Part shown: piece by piece, positions 1 through 8,363 of the stretch | How the letters are laid out: every line of letters begins with the position of its first letter | Position numbering within the stretch: position 1 is the stretch's first letter | Source: JALOAR01 sp964348605 | GTDB lineage: Bacteria; Patescibacteriota; Minisyncoccia; UBA6257; Colwellbacteraceae | DNA length: 28,871 bases | NCBI GenBank assembly: GCA_964348605.1 | Contig: CAYGDC010000003.1 | Coordinates: forward strand, 1-28,871 | Direction of reading: 5' to 3' | The notes under the pieces: generated by a model | What the model was told of the DNA's origin: nothing | The model's input: the letters and a program-made list of their open reading frames with translations, nothing else | Database searches by the model: none | Made by a program: the position numbers and the translations under genes

Positions 1-955
1 TTTCTGAAGTTACTTCATCTTTGAATAAGTCTGCCATTTTAGCGTCATACGAAACAACAAGCACTCTTCTTAAATAATGAATAAGGTCTTTTGTAAGTTG
101 CGAAAGATTGTATCCTTCTTCGTTAATATGTGCGAGCGCTTCTAGCGAGCCAGGTAAATCTTTATTGATAATTTTATCAGCGAGGGCTTCGGCTTTAGTG
201 GCGCCAGCTTTTCCTAATATTCGTTCCGCATCCGCAAGAGTAACTTCGTTATCCTCCATCGCGACTACTTGTTCAAAAAGAGATTCTGCGTCTCTAAAAC
301 TACCTTCCGCTGCTGAAGCTATAACCTCTATCGCTTCATCGCTTATTTTAATTCCCTCTGTTTTAGCTATCATTGCGAGTTTTTCCGTTATTCTTGCGAT
401 AGGGATTCGTTTAAAAGAAAACCTTTGAGTTCTTGAAACTATTGTTGCTGGAAGTTTGTCGTATTCGGTAGTGGCAAGAATAAACATCACATGCGCGGGC
501 GGTTCTTCAAGTATTTTTAGTAAAGCGTTAAATGCTTCTTTCGTAAGTTGGTGTGCTTCATCAATGATAAAAACTTTACGAGCAGAATAACTAGGAGTAA
601 ATCTTGCTCCCTCTTTTAGTTCTCTTATTTCATCTATGCCTCTATTTGAGGCAGCGTCTATTTCAATTACATCAAATGACCTTCCTGCGTCTATTTCTGT
701 GCAGCGCGCACACTCATTGCATGGCTCTCCTACTTGTTGAAAATCTAAGTCTGAATTTCTTTTTTCGCAATTTGCAAGTTTTGCGAGTATTCTTGCTACG
801 CTTGTTTTTCCACAGCCTCTTGGGCCATAAAAAAGATAGGCATGCGACAATTTTCCTGCCTTGGCAGCGTTTTGAATTACATTAGAGATAGATTCTTGTC
901 CCGCTATCTCTGATATTTTGCGCGGGCGGTACCGCCTATATATTGCGAAGACCAC
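1..955 (-). CDS. dnaX: DNA polymerase III subunit gamma/tau, partial (3' end outside window)
   Basis: This is the ATPase subunit of the DNA polymerase III clamp loader. Reading the minus strand from a GTG at 953-955 gives about 318 codons without a stop to the window edge. The start reads MVFAIYRRYRPRK, close to the conserved DnaX N-terminus. Then come Walker A (GPRGCGKTS), a four-cysteine zinc module (a Cys before EKRN, then CNECARC), the DEAH-type Walker B (IIDEAH), the LLKILEEPP segment and the sensor-1 region (FILATTEYDKLPATIVSRTQRF). A TAG eight codons upstream of the GTG excludes a longer N-terminus. The tau-specific C-terminal part lies outside the window. The gene diverges from the L,D-transpeptidase gene across a 96 bp gap. 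Identification is secure from the motifs. Confidence 0.95.
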   Translation of the reverse strand, partial: MVFAIYRRYRPRKISEIAGQESISNVIQNAAKAGKLSHAYLFYGPRGCGKTSVARILAKLANCEKRNSDLDFQQVGEPCNECARCTEIDAGRSFDVIEIDAASNRGIDEIRELKEGARFTPSYSARKVFIIDEAHQLTKEAFNALLKILEEPPAHVMFILATTEYDKLPATIVSRTQRFSFKRIPIARITEKLAMIAKTEGIKISDEAIEVIASAAEGSFRDAESLFEQVVAMEDNEVTLADAERILGKAGATKAEALADKIINKDLPGSLEALAHINEEGYNLSQLTKDLIHYLRRVLVVSYDAKMADLFKDEVTSE

Positions 956-967
956 TTTAGTTTCTTG

Positions 968-976
968 ATTATAGCA
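968..976 (-). promoter_or_regulatory. Extended -10 promoter of dnaX
   Basis: On the minus strand the sequence reads TGCTATAAT, a perfect extended -10 element (TGnTATAAT). No good -35 is seen at normal spacing, as is usual for extended -10 promoters. Twelve bases separate it from the GTG at 955, so the predicted leader is only about five bases. Confidence 0.55.
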
Positions 977-1051
977 CTAAAAGCGTATAAAATAAAACAA
1001 GTTTTAGCACTTAATATGTCCAAGGGGGCAAAAGTTAAAAATTATTAAATA

Positions 1052-2416
1052 ATGGCTATTTTGAAAAATATATTAAGAGCTAAGGTGCCGCTTATTATCG
1101 TTATTTTTTGCCTTACTTTACTTATTGTCGGATGTGTTGTTGTATGTCCTCTTTTTAGAAAAGAATCTAATAATTTTCTACCTTTTCTTGGCGATACATC
1201 TCTTTATCCAACAGAGTTTCAATTCAAACCAGCGCCTGCCTTTGGTGATTTTGATTTTTTTACTGAAGCTAAAAATACTCTTATTAAAAATGAATCAGAT
1301 TTTATTGAAGCGAATCTATCTGATATGATAATTCGCGTTTATTCAAAAGGAATATTAGCATACGAAGCGCCTATTCTTACAAAAGGAAGAGAGGGCTCTT
1401 GGTGGGAAACACCAGCTGGAATATATCAGGTAGATACGAAAATTAGAAATCATTTTTCCCGTCTCGCTAATGTATACTTGCCCTGGAGCTTGCCTTTTCA
1501 CGGTAATTTTTTTATTCACGGTTGGCCATATTATCCAGGAGGGGCGCCAGTTGCAACCGAATTTTCTGGAGGATGCATTAGGCTTTCTAATGAATCTGCG
1601 AGAAGAGTATATGATTTAGCCCGCGTAGGAATGCCCATTATTGTTTTTGAAGAAAGTTTTGCTAAAGATGATTTTATGTATCACCCTAATTTACCAGAGC
1701 TTTCTGCAAACGCCTATTTAGTGGCTGATTTGCGCAATAATTATATTTTACTTGAATATAATCGCGATGAGGTTCTACCCGTTGCTTCAATTACCAAATT
1801 GATGACTGCTCTTGTTACTATTGGGCACATTAGGCTTGAAAATAATATTCGTATTTCACAAGAAGACTTAATACAAACATCGCGACCCCGCCTTAGGGCT
1901 GACTCTTCTGTTTCTGCTTATAATCTACTTTTTCCTCTTTTGTTAGAATCGTCTAATGAAGCAGCTGAGGCCCTTGCGCGCCGCTTGGGACGCAACCAAT
2001 TTATTTCGTTAATGAATCAAAAAGCGCGTGCGATTGGCATGAATGAATCGCAATTTGTTGACCCCTCGGGAATCAGTGGAGAAAATAAATCAAGTGCTTC
2101 AAATTTATTTAATTTAGCTAAATATCTTTATAATAATAGGCAGTTTGTTTTAATAATGTCTGCTGGAAGAATAGCAGACTCTATCTATGGAGAACCTATA
2201 TTCCCTAATTTAGGAAATTTTAATCTTTTTGGGGAGAATTTATCCTTTATTGGTGGCAAAACTGGTAAAACAAATATTGCTAAAGAAACTTTTCTGGGTA
2301 TATTTAGAATAGAGCTTGCTGGCGAAGAGCGTCCAATAGCTATTATTATTTTAGGCTCTGACGATAATCGCGCTGACGCGGAAAAAATCTTAAGTTGGCT
2401 AACATTCCAATATTAA
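1052..2416 (+). CDS. L,D-transpeptidase (YkuD) fused to D,D-carboxypeptidase (peptidase S11)
   Basis: A 454-residue membrane-anchored cell-wall enzyme with two catalytic domains. Residues 13-35 form a hydrophobic anchor; I-V-G-C at 25-28 fits a lipobox, so a lipoprotein is possible. Residues about 90-200 are a YkuD L,D-transpeptidase with His156 in the FIHG motif and the nucleophile Cys175 in SGGCIRLS. Residues about 215-454 are an S11 carboxypeptidase with S246-I-T-K249, the S300-S-N302 triad and K403-T-G405. All catalytic motifs are intact. The carboxypeptidase removes the terminal D-Ala of pentapeptides and so makes the tetrapeptide donors that L,D-transpeptidases need; the fusion therefore joins two consecutive steps of 3-3 cross-linking. 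A purine-rich AAGGGGG lies about 25 bases before the ATG, too far for a normal ribosome site. scpA follows after 37 bases. Domain calls are secure; physiological coupling is inference. Confidence 0.93.
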   Translation: MAILKNILRAKVPLIIVIFCLTLLIVGCVVVCPLFRKESNNFLPFLGDTSLYPTEFQFKPAPAFGDFDFFTEAKNTLIKNESDFIEANLSDMIIRVYSKGILAYEAPILTKGREGSWWETPAGIYQVDTKIRNHFSRLANVYLPWSLPFHGNFFIHGWPYYPGGAPVATEFSGGCIRLSNESARRVYDLARVGMPIIVFEESFAKDDFMYHPNLPELSANAYLVADLRNNYILLEYNRDEVLPVASITKLMTALVTIGHIRLENNIRISQEDLIQTSRPRLRADSSVSAYNLLFPLLLESSNEAAEALARRLGRNQFISLMNQKARAIGMNESQFVDPSGISGENKSSASNLFNLAKYLYNNRQFVLIMSAGRIADSIYGEPIFPNLGNFNLFGENLSFIGGKTGKTNIAKETFLGIFRIELAGEERPIAIIILGSDDNRADAEKILSWLTFQY

Positions 2417-2453
2417 TAATTCAAAACCTGTGGATTTAAATTAAAAACGATAA

Positions 2454-3146
2454 ATGTCTTACGAAATTGAAGCAAATGGTTTTACGGGCCCGCTCTATAA
2501 ACTACTTGAGTTAATAGAAGAAAAAAAATACGAAATTACCGAAGTTAATCTTGCAAAAATTACTGGTGATTTTTTAGAGTATCTTAAAGTCGTGGAAAGC
2601 AAAGAACCTCGTTTTTTAGCGAACTTTATCGCTATCGCCACTAAGTTAATTCTTATAAAATCTAAATCTTTAGTCCCTAACCTTATTTTAACCCCGGAAG
2701 AAGAGGAGGGAATTAAAGACCTTCAAGATCGCCTAAATCTCTATAAAGCTCTAAAGACAGCCGAAGAAAATTTTATCGCACTTTGGTCAGCGAATAAGAT
2801 ATCTTTTATTAAAAATCCTTCACTTATAGAACTAAATCCTGTTTTTATTGCTTCCTCAGAAATTAATTGCAACTCTCTTCTTGTCGCTTTAGCAAAGACT
2901 CAATCCTCTATTGTTACTTTAAAAACTCAATATGAAAATTATGAAGCTGTTAATTTTGAAGACTATGTTTCAGAATTAATTGCAAGAATTAATCAAAATA
3001 TTTCTAGATTTGATTCTGTCACTGAAAATAAAAATAAAAAAGAAATAATTATTCTTTTTCTAGCGCTTTTACATCTTTTGAAGGATAATAAGATATTCGT
3101 AGACCAAAAGTCGACATTTTCTGAAATAATGATTACTGCAAAATAA
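2454..3146 (+). CDS. scpA: Segregation and condensation protein A
   Basis: ScpA is the kleisin subunit that bridges the SMC heads in the bacterial SMC-ScpAB condensin, needed for chromosome compaction and segregation. The 230-residue product is typical in length. The N-terminus carries the family signature (GFTGPLYKLLELIEEKKYEI), followed by the helix with FIAIATKLILIKSKSLVP. The C-terminal winged-helix region (about 185-225, with IIILFLALLHLLKDNKI) is present. scpB starts three bases after its stop, so the partners are surely co-transcribed. No smc gene is in the window. A single ATG start fits the family alignment. Confidence 0.93.
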   Translation: MSYEIEANGFTGPLYKLLELIEEKKYEITEVNLAKITGDFLEYLKVVESKEPRFLANFIAIATKLILIKSKSLVPNLILTPEEEEGIKDLQDRLNLYKALKTAEENFIALWSANKISFIKNPSLIELNPVFIASSEINCNSLLVALAKTQSSIVTLKTQYENYEAVNFEDYVSELIARINQNISRFDSVTENKNKKEIIILFLALLHLLKDNKIFVDQKSTFSEIMITAK

Positions 3147-3149
3147 ATA

Positions 3150-3683
3150 ATGAACGATATTCACGCAAAAATTGAAGCAGTGCTTTTCGCAACAAGCTCG
3201 CCAATTAGTATTTCAAAAATTGCTAGTATTCTTGCTGAAGAAGAGGAAGCGGTTAGAAACGCCATTATGACTCTCAAAGAAAAATATAGCTCTTCTTTAA
3301 GCGGCATTCATATTATTGAACACGAAAATGGACTTCTGCTAGTGACAAAGCCTGAAATCGCTCCAATAATTGCGCAACTTATTAAAACAGAAACTCACGA
3401 AAACCTGACTCCCGCTACTCTTGAAACTTTATCTCTCGTCGCATATCTTGGTCCTATTGCCAAATCCTCGCTAGAATATATAAGAGGAGTTAACTCAAGT
3501 TTTATTTTGAGAAATCTTCTAATAAGAGGACTTATAGAGCGCATTCCTAATCCTAAAAAACCTAATGCCTATCTTTATCGACCGACTGCTGATCTAATAA
3601 GGCATTTAGGAATTACAAGCAAAGAAGATCTCCCTGATTTTGTTAAATATCAAGAACTTAAAGAAAATATAGAAAATGAATAA
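3150..3683 (+). CDS. scpB: Segregation and condensation protein B
   Basis: ScpB forms dimers that bind the central part of the kleisin ScpA in the SMC complex. The 177-residue protein has the expected two winged helices: residues about 1-75 (KIEAVLFATSSPISISKIAS) and about 85-165, with the conserved LTPATLETLSLVAYLGPIAKS segment and a following IRGVNSSFILRNLLIRGLIE. The start lies three bases after scpA. Its last eight bases overlap the start of the next gene, a D,D-carboxypeptidase, which puts chromosome segregation and cell-wall genes in one transcript. Confidence 0.93.
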   Translation: MNDIHAKIEAVLFATSSPISISKIASILAEEEEAVRNAIMTLKEKYSSSLSGIHIIEHENGLLLVTKPEIAPIIAQLIKTETHENLTPATLETLSLVAYLGPIAKSSLEYIRGVNSSFILRNLLIRGLIERIPNPKKPNAYLYRPTADLIRHLGITSKEDLPDFVKYQELKENIENE

Positions 3684-4626
3684 ACCCGCAAAAATAAAAA
3701 TTTTAATTATCACGCTTGTATTTTTATTAATTAGTTTTTCTATAAAAATTAGTTTTACAAACTATGCTTCAACGCAACAAGCAGAAAATAATAATCTTAT
3801 TGTTACTGCGAGTATGCTTAATGCTCTTTCGTTTCCAGATAATTCAGCTATGTTAAGCGTTCCAGAAATTCCGGGCATCAAAAAACCAAAAGTTCCCGAA
3901 GCTCTTACTGCTCAAGCAAGTATTGTCGTTAATCTTTCTTCTGGAGAAGAAATTTTTGCATTACGAGAACAAGCTAGGTGGCCAATGGCATCTATTGTTA
4001 AGCTAATGGGCTCTATTGTGACTCTAGAAAATATGGACCGAGAGCAAAAAATAATTATTTCTCCCGCTGCTATTGAAGCCGTAGGAACTGCGGGCAGATT
4101 TACAGCAGGGGACTCATACTCCGTTATAGATCTTGTTTCTGCGATGATGGTTGTTTCTTCAAATGATGCCGCTATTGCACTCGCTGAAAATATGCCCGCT
4201 GGCCAGTTTGTCTATTTAATGAACAGCAAAGCAGATGAAATCGGTATGAATGATACTCGTTTTTATGAGCCTACAGGCCTTTCTTCATTAAATCAAAGCA
4301 CAGCTGATGATTTAGCGATTTTTATAAGATATGCCTGGAATACTTTCCCAGAACTTTTAACTCTTTCTGCAAGAGAGTCCGTTGTTATTAGAGAGCTTAA
4401 TTTAAATCAAAATATTCGCCTAACCAACATTAATTCTCTCGCTACAAGAAATGATTTTTTAGGAGGAAAGACTGGCACCACTCTAGACGCAAATCAAAAT
4501 CTTATTGCTGTTTTCTCAATTGCTAAAGAAAATATCGCTATCATTATTCTCGGAGCTGATGATAGAATTAAAGAAACGGAAAAAATAATATATCATATTA
4601 ACAATGCTTCTAACACAAGTTATTAA
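3676..4626 (+). CDS. Serine-type D-Ala-D-Ala carboxypeptidase, peptidase S11
   Basis: A 316-residue penicillin-binding protein of the DacA/DacF type that trims the terminal D-Ala from muropeptides outside the membrane. Residues 8-28 form an uncleaved anchor or signal peptide. The three active-site motifs are present: S106-I-V-K109, S161-S-N163 and K265-T-G267 (in GGKTGTT). The protein ends soon after the transpeptidase-like fold, so the usual C-terminal beta domain and amphipathic tail of DacA appear to be missing; the N-terminal helix probably does the anchoring. It overlaps scpB by eight bases at its start and mraY by 23 bases at its end. It is a second, stand-alone version of the S11 domain in the fusion protein at 1052-2416. 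Confidence 0.92.
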   Translation: MNKPAKIKILIITLVFLLISFSIKISFTNYASTQQAENNNLIVTASMLNALSFPDNSAMLSVPEIPGIKKPKVPEALTAQASIVVNLSSGEEIFALREQARWPMASIVKLMGSIVTLENMDREQKIIISPAAIEAVGTAGRFTAGDSYSVIDLVSAMMVVSSNDAAIALAENMPAGQFVYLMNSKADEIGMNDTRFYEPTGLSSLNQSTADDLAIFIRYAWNTFPELLTLSARESVVIRELNLNQNIRLTNINSLATRNDFLGGKTGTTLDANQNLIAVFSIAKENIAIIILGADDRIKETEKIIYHINNASNTSY

Positions 4627-5653
4627 AATACTTGCCGTTATGACAACGGCTTTTTTCATCGCCATAGTGCTTACTCCGCTTGTTTTTAAACTTCTTCAAA
4701 AATACGGAGTAAAGAAACAAATTAGAGACGCTTCTTCCGCGCCAGTTATGGCCTCTCTTCATGCTAAAAAATCAGGCACACCGACTATGGGAGGTATTAT
4801 TATATGGGGATCTGTTCTTATCACCGCTACTATAATGTGGTTTGCAAGCCACATTCTAGGTGGTATCTATGCTCATCTTAATTTTATAGATCGAGCAGAA
4901 ACCTACCTGCCCCTCATTGCCATGATTATTGCAGCACTTGTTGGCCTCGCAGACGATGTACTTGGTGTTTTACGCATAGGTCCAAAAGGGGGAGGGCTTC
5001 CTATGAGAGGTAAATTATTGCTTTATGCATTTATTGGCGCGATTGGCGCATGGTGGTTTTATTCGCCACACTACTTAGATTGGCACGTATTAAATATCCC
5101 TTTTATTGGTCTTATTGATATTGGAGCTTGGTACATTCCTGTTTTTATTTTTATTATTATCGCAAGCGCTTTTTCTGCGAATGAAACTGATGGATTAGAT
5201 GGGCTTTTAGGCGGTGTTTCAATTTTTGCTTTCGGTGCACTTGGTATTATAGCCTTCACTCTTGGTCGCTATGATCTTGCTGCTATGACAAGCGCCTTTA
5301 TTGGAGGACTAGTAGCTTTTTTATGGCACAATGTGCATCCGGCAAAGTTTTTTATGGGAGATACTGGCTCAATGGCAATTGGAATTACCATGGGCGTTAT
5401 TGCCTTACTAACTAACACAGTTTTTCTACTTCCTTTTTTCGCCACTGTTATGGTTATTGAATCTCTTTCAGTTATTATTCAAATGACTCATAAAAAAATT
5501 ATGAAGAAAAAACTTTTTCTTTCTACGCCCATACATCATCATTTTGAAGCGATAGGAATGCCTGAATCGCAAATCACTATGCGCCTTTGGATTATTTCAG
5601 GAATTGCAACAAGCGCGGGATTAATTCTTTTCTTTTTAGACAGGATTATTTAA
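4604..5653 (+). CDS. mraY: Phospho-N-acetylmuramoyl-pentapeptide-transferase
   Basis: MraY transfers phospho-MurNAc-pentapeptide from UDP to undecaprenyl phosphate, making lipid I at the inner face of the membrane. The 349-residue product is a polytopic membrane protein of normal length. Visible signatures are the early HAKKSGTPTMGGI segment (53-65), the Asp pair D117-D118 in LADDVLG, N193-ETDGLDG (the catalytic Asp loop; many homologues have NLTDGLDG), MGDTGS at 251-256, and the histidine cluster HHHFE (311-315). The ATG lies inside the end of the preceding carboxypeptidase gene, consistent with translational coupling. A 169 bp AT-rich gap with a promoter follows. Confidence 0.97.
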   Translation: MLLTQVIKILAVMTTAFFIAIVLTPLVFKLLQKYGVKKQIRDASSAPVMASLHAKKSGTPTMGGIIIWGSVLITATIMWFASHILGGIYAHLNFIDRAETYLPLIAMIIAALVGLADDVLGVLRIGPKGGGLPMRGKLLLYAFIGAIGAWWFYSPHYLDWHVLNIPFIGLIDIGAWYIPVFIFIIIASAFSANETDGLDGLLGGVSIFAFGALGIIAFTLGRYDLAAMTSAFIGGLVAFLWHNVHPAKFFMGDTGSMAIGITMGVIALLTNTVFLLPFFATVMVIESLSVIIQMTHKKIMKKKLFLSTPIHHHFEAIGMPESQITMRLWIISGIATSAGLILFFLDRII

Positions 5654-5786
5654 AACTTTAAAAGCTAAGTTATTGAAAATTTAATAGAAATTATTAAATT
5701 GAAAATCATGGATTTTGTCTTATTAAGATAATTTGATATTTATAATCTGTAATTTAGTGTTTACGATTTGTAATTTATTTTAATTT

Positions 5787-5815
5787 TTGGTCTTTAGTTT
5801 TTATTGTAGTATAAT
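5787..5815 (+). promoter_or_regulatory. Promoter of the amidohydrolase-like gene
   Basis: TTGGTC (5787-5792) and a perfect TATAAT (5810-5815) are separated by 17 bases. The ATG at 5823 comes seven bases after the -10, so transcription should begin at or next to the start codon. The rest of the 5654-5822 gap is AT-rich and holds an inverted repeat at about 5679-5701 (AATTTAATA...TATTAAATT) without a T-run. Confidence 0.6.
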
Positions 5816-5822
5816 TTGTTAC

Positions 5823-7262
5823 ATGAGTATCCTTATTAAAGGAGGTGAGGTTTTGGATGGATTAGGCGGCGCTCCCCAAAAATGTGATGTGTTAGTAGTT
5901 GGCAATCATATCGCCGCTATAGGAAACTTGTCATCTTGTAAGGCAGATAGAGTTATCCATGCGCTCGGAAGCTATATTCTCCCAGGATTTATTGATATTA
6001 CAGCAGTCTCTGACGAACGTCTAACTTTATTTACTAATCCAAGCCAAACAGATTTTTTAAAAAATGGCGTAACAACCATAGCATGTGGAACAAAAGGCAA
6101 GTCTCTTGCTCCAACAATATATGGCGAAGAAGCTCCCTTCATAAATATCGGATGGCAAACCACAAAAGATTATTTAGAAAAAATATATGCCATTCGTCTC
6201 GGCGTTAATTTTATCAATGTGTCTGGCTATGAAACCATTAGACGATCTATAACGCCAAAATTAAGAAATTTAGGAATTGGAGAAATTAAAGTATTATCGC
6301 TTTTACTTAAACAATGCTTAGCTGATGGCTCTGTCGGCATTTCTTTAGGCGGTGGAGGATTTAATACGCTTAACGCCTCAGAAGATGAAATTAACGCTAT
6401 TTCTTTAATTATTTCTGAAGCAAAAAAAACTATTTTTGCCTCATCCAATATACTAGATGATTCATGTAAGAACATAATTGAATCAGGCGCTAAAATCGTT
6501 ATTAGAGAATTAAACGAATTACTTAAAACTAAAAACACTTTTGATAAACTTGTTGTTATTGCAGAAAAGAAATTATTTAAAACAGAGTTTGCTTTTGCAT
6601 TCTCGCCATATCCTTATTTTCAGTGTAAAGCATCTGAAATGTTTCCTGACTCTGTTAATTTAATGGACTCCACTGATATATCAAAATATCTAACAAAAAA
6701 AAGAGTCCTTGCCTTTTTTTCAAAAAAAATTAAAGAATTTAATCCGCAAGAAACATTTATATTTAATACGCCACGCAAAGAAACTAAATTTTTAATAGGA
6801 AAATCAGTTGCTGAATTTGCAGAAAATAGAAAAATAAACACGGAAGGTGCCTTCGCGCGCATCATAGAAATTTGCGGCTTAAATACAATTTTTCTATCAA
6901 AAATGATAGATGATAAAACCATAAGTCAAATAATTTCTCACCCCAAAAGCATTGTTGGTAGCTCTTCTTGGAGCCCAATGTCGTCTCTTTCTAATATTCA
7001 CTCTACGTTGTCCGAGCCTTTTATTGAATTTATTCGCTCTGCTGATAGCTCAGGAATGCGCATCGAGCTTATCGCTAAAAAACTTGCTTTTCCAGCAAGA
7101 TTGCTTGGTTTGAAAAAAAGGGGCATTCTTAAAGAGGGATTTGCCGCTGATATCGTATTATTAAAAAATAATCGCCCAGAAGTTACAATTGTAAACGGCA
7201 AGATTGCTTATGAAAGCGGAGTTGTCGCTTTAAATCGCGCTGGAGAAATAATAACTATTTAA
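5823..7262 (+). CDS. Amidohydrolase / N-acyl-D-amino-acid deacylase homologue, probably catalytically inactive
   Basis: The 479-residue product has the architecture of D-aminoacylase-type amidohydrolases: a beta-rich N-terminus (MSILIKGGEVLDGLGG), the PGFID strand at 54-58, GVTT at 82-85, and the family C-terminus (PARLLGLKKRGILKEGFAADIVLL). The metal and catalytic residues are gone. The HxH after PGFID is T60-A-V62, the GNCG metal cysteine is replaced by Lys91 in GTKGKS, and the SDG aspartate is replaced by serines in GSSSW (379-383). No clear replacements are seen. I chose the ATG at 5823 over a TTG at 5787, because the TTG is the -35 box and the ATG begins the conserved strand. It sits between mraY and ftsW, where many bacteria carry a Mur ligase. 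Function unknown; a binding or scaffold role is inference. Confidence 0.75.
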   Translation: MSILIKGGEVLDGLGGAPQKCDVLVVGNHIAAIGNLSSCKADRVIHALGSYILPGFIDITAVSDERLTLFTNPSQTDFLKNGVTTIACGTKGKSLAPTIYGEEAPFINIGWQTTKDYLEKIYAIRLGVNFINVSGYETIRRSITPKLRNLGIGEIKVLSLLLKQCLADGSVGISLGGGGFNTLNASEDEINAISLIISEAKKTIFASSNILDDSCKNIIESGAKIVIRELNELLKTKNTFDKLVVIAEKKLFKTEFAFAFSPYPYFQCKASEMFPDSVNLMDSTDISKYLTKKRVLAFFSKKIKEFNPQETFIFNTPRKETKFLIGKSVAEFAENRKINTEGAFARIIEICGLNTIFLSKMIDDKTISQIISHPKSIVGSSSWSPMSSLSNIHSTLSEPFIEFIRSADSSGMRIELIAKKLAFPARLLGLKKRGILKEGFAADIVLLKNNRPEVTIVNGKIAYESGVVALNRAGEIITI

Positions 7263-7265
7263 AAA

Positions 7266-8363
7266 ATGCGCGCCATTGCTAAAAAAGCCGACATTATTAT
7301 TATCGTTATTTTCGCTACGCTTATCGTGCTTGGCATGGCAGTTCTTGTAAGCGCCTCATCTCATTTAGGCACAATACAATTTGGTGACCCACATCATTTT
7401 ATCAGACATCAATTTATTTTCGGTTTTATCGCTGGCATTATAGCGTTTTTTACGGCCATGTTTGTTCCTCTTAAATTTCTTAAAAAAATCGCTTTTGCTT
7501 TACTTTTATTAAATATAGTTGGGCTAGTATTAGTTTTTACGCCTCTTGGCGGAGACTTTGGTACCGCTAATAGATGGCTCCAAATAGGCGATTTTCAATT
7601 TCAACCATCTGAAATATTAAAAATCACTTTTATTATTTATATCGCTACTTGGCTTACGTCTAAAGGCAAAGATCGTAAAAAAGATTTTACCGAGGGATTG
7701 TTGCCTTTCTTAATTATCTGCGCAATTATAAGTGGCTTATTATTTGCACAACCAGCTACAAGTATTTTAGTTATTATTATGTTATCCGCCTTAATTGTTT
7801 ATTTTGCTGGAGGAATTAAATTATCTTTTGTCGCCATAATGGGCCTTTTGGGTATTATTGCGCTTGGTCTTATTACTTTTGTTACTCCATATAGAGCAGA
7901 AAGAGTTTTGTCTTTTTTAAATCCAGACACAGATATTCGTGGTACGGGATTTCATAGGCGCCAAGCTCTTATTACGATAGGGTCAGGTGGCCTTACTGGT
8001 GTTGGATATGGCAGGTCTACTTTAAAAATAGATTCTTTACCAGAGCCTGCAGGCGATTCTATTTTTGCTGTTATCGCTGAAGAATTCGGTTTTTTAGGAT
8101 CAATATTTTTCATTTCTCTTTATTTCTTATTAATCTATACCGGCTTTGCAGGTAGTACTAATACCCGTACAGATTTTGGAAAACTAGCGCTTATTGGATT
8201 TTCTTCTATAATTGGACTTCAAGCATTTATTCATATTGCTTCTGTGGCCGGCATTCTGCCTATAACAGGCATACCCTTGCCATTTATTAGTTTTGGAGGA
8301 ACAGCTCTTGTTACTTTTATGGCAATAACAGGACTTATGGTAAATATCATACGCAATGCTTAA
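7266..8363 (+). CDS. ftsW: SEDS-family glycosyltransferase FtsW (FtsW/RodA/SpoVE)
   Basis: A 365-residue polytopic SEDS protein, the peptidoglycan polymerase that works with a class B penicillin-binding protein. Recognisable motifs are NRWLQIG (102-108), QPSE (113-116), the extracellular loop motif around LPEPAGDSIFAVIAEEFG (258-275, with the conserved acidic D264) and the C-terminal GIPLPFISFGGT (335-346). About ten hydrophobic segments are visible. The gene follows the amidohydrolase homologue after three bases, and its last eight bases overlap murG. The position next to murG favours FtsW over RodA; no cognate transpeptidase gene is in the window. Confidence 0.93.
   Translation: MRAIAKKADIIIIVIFATLIVLGMAVLVSASSHLGTIQFGDPHHFIRHQFIFGFIAGIIAFFTAMFVPLKFLKKIAFALLLLNIVGLVLVFTPLGGDFGTANRWLQIGDFQFQPSEILKITFIIYIATWLTSKGKDRKKDFTEGLLPFLIICAIISGLLFAQPATSILVIIMLSALIVYFAGGIKLSFVAIMGLLGIIALGLITFVTPYRAERVLSFLNPDTDIRGTGFHRRQALITIGSGGLTGVGYGRSTLKIDSLPEPAGDSIFAVIAEEFGFLGSIFFISLYFLLIYTGFAGSTNTRTDFGKLALIGFSSIIGLQAFIHIASVAGILPITGIPLPFISFGGTALVTFMAITGLMVNIIRNA

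Noticed and set aside
108..885. Plus-strand ORFs at 108-428 and 604-885
   Set aside because: They are opposite-strand shadows of dnaX, whose motifs are unambiguous on the minus strand.
5676..5704. AATTTAATA/TATTAAATT hairpin as a terminator of the mraY transcript
   Set aside because: The stem is entirely A/T and no T-run follows. A shared AAATTTAATAGAAATTAT sequence at about 12492-12510 suggests a repeat fragment instead.
5838..5864. A near-perfect ribosome site (AAAGGAGGTGAGG) inside the amidohydrolase-like gene, followed by ATGGATTAG or an in-frame TTG
   Set aside because: The bases encode the conserved IKGGEVLDG strand, the following ATG frame has only two codons, and the promoter position supports the ATG at 5823.
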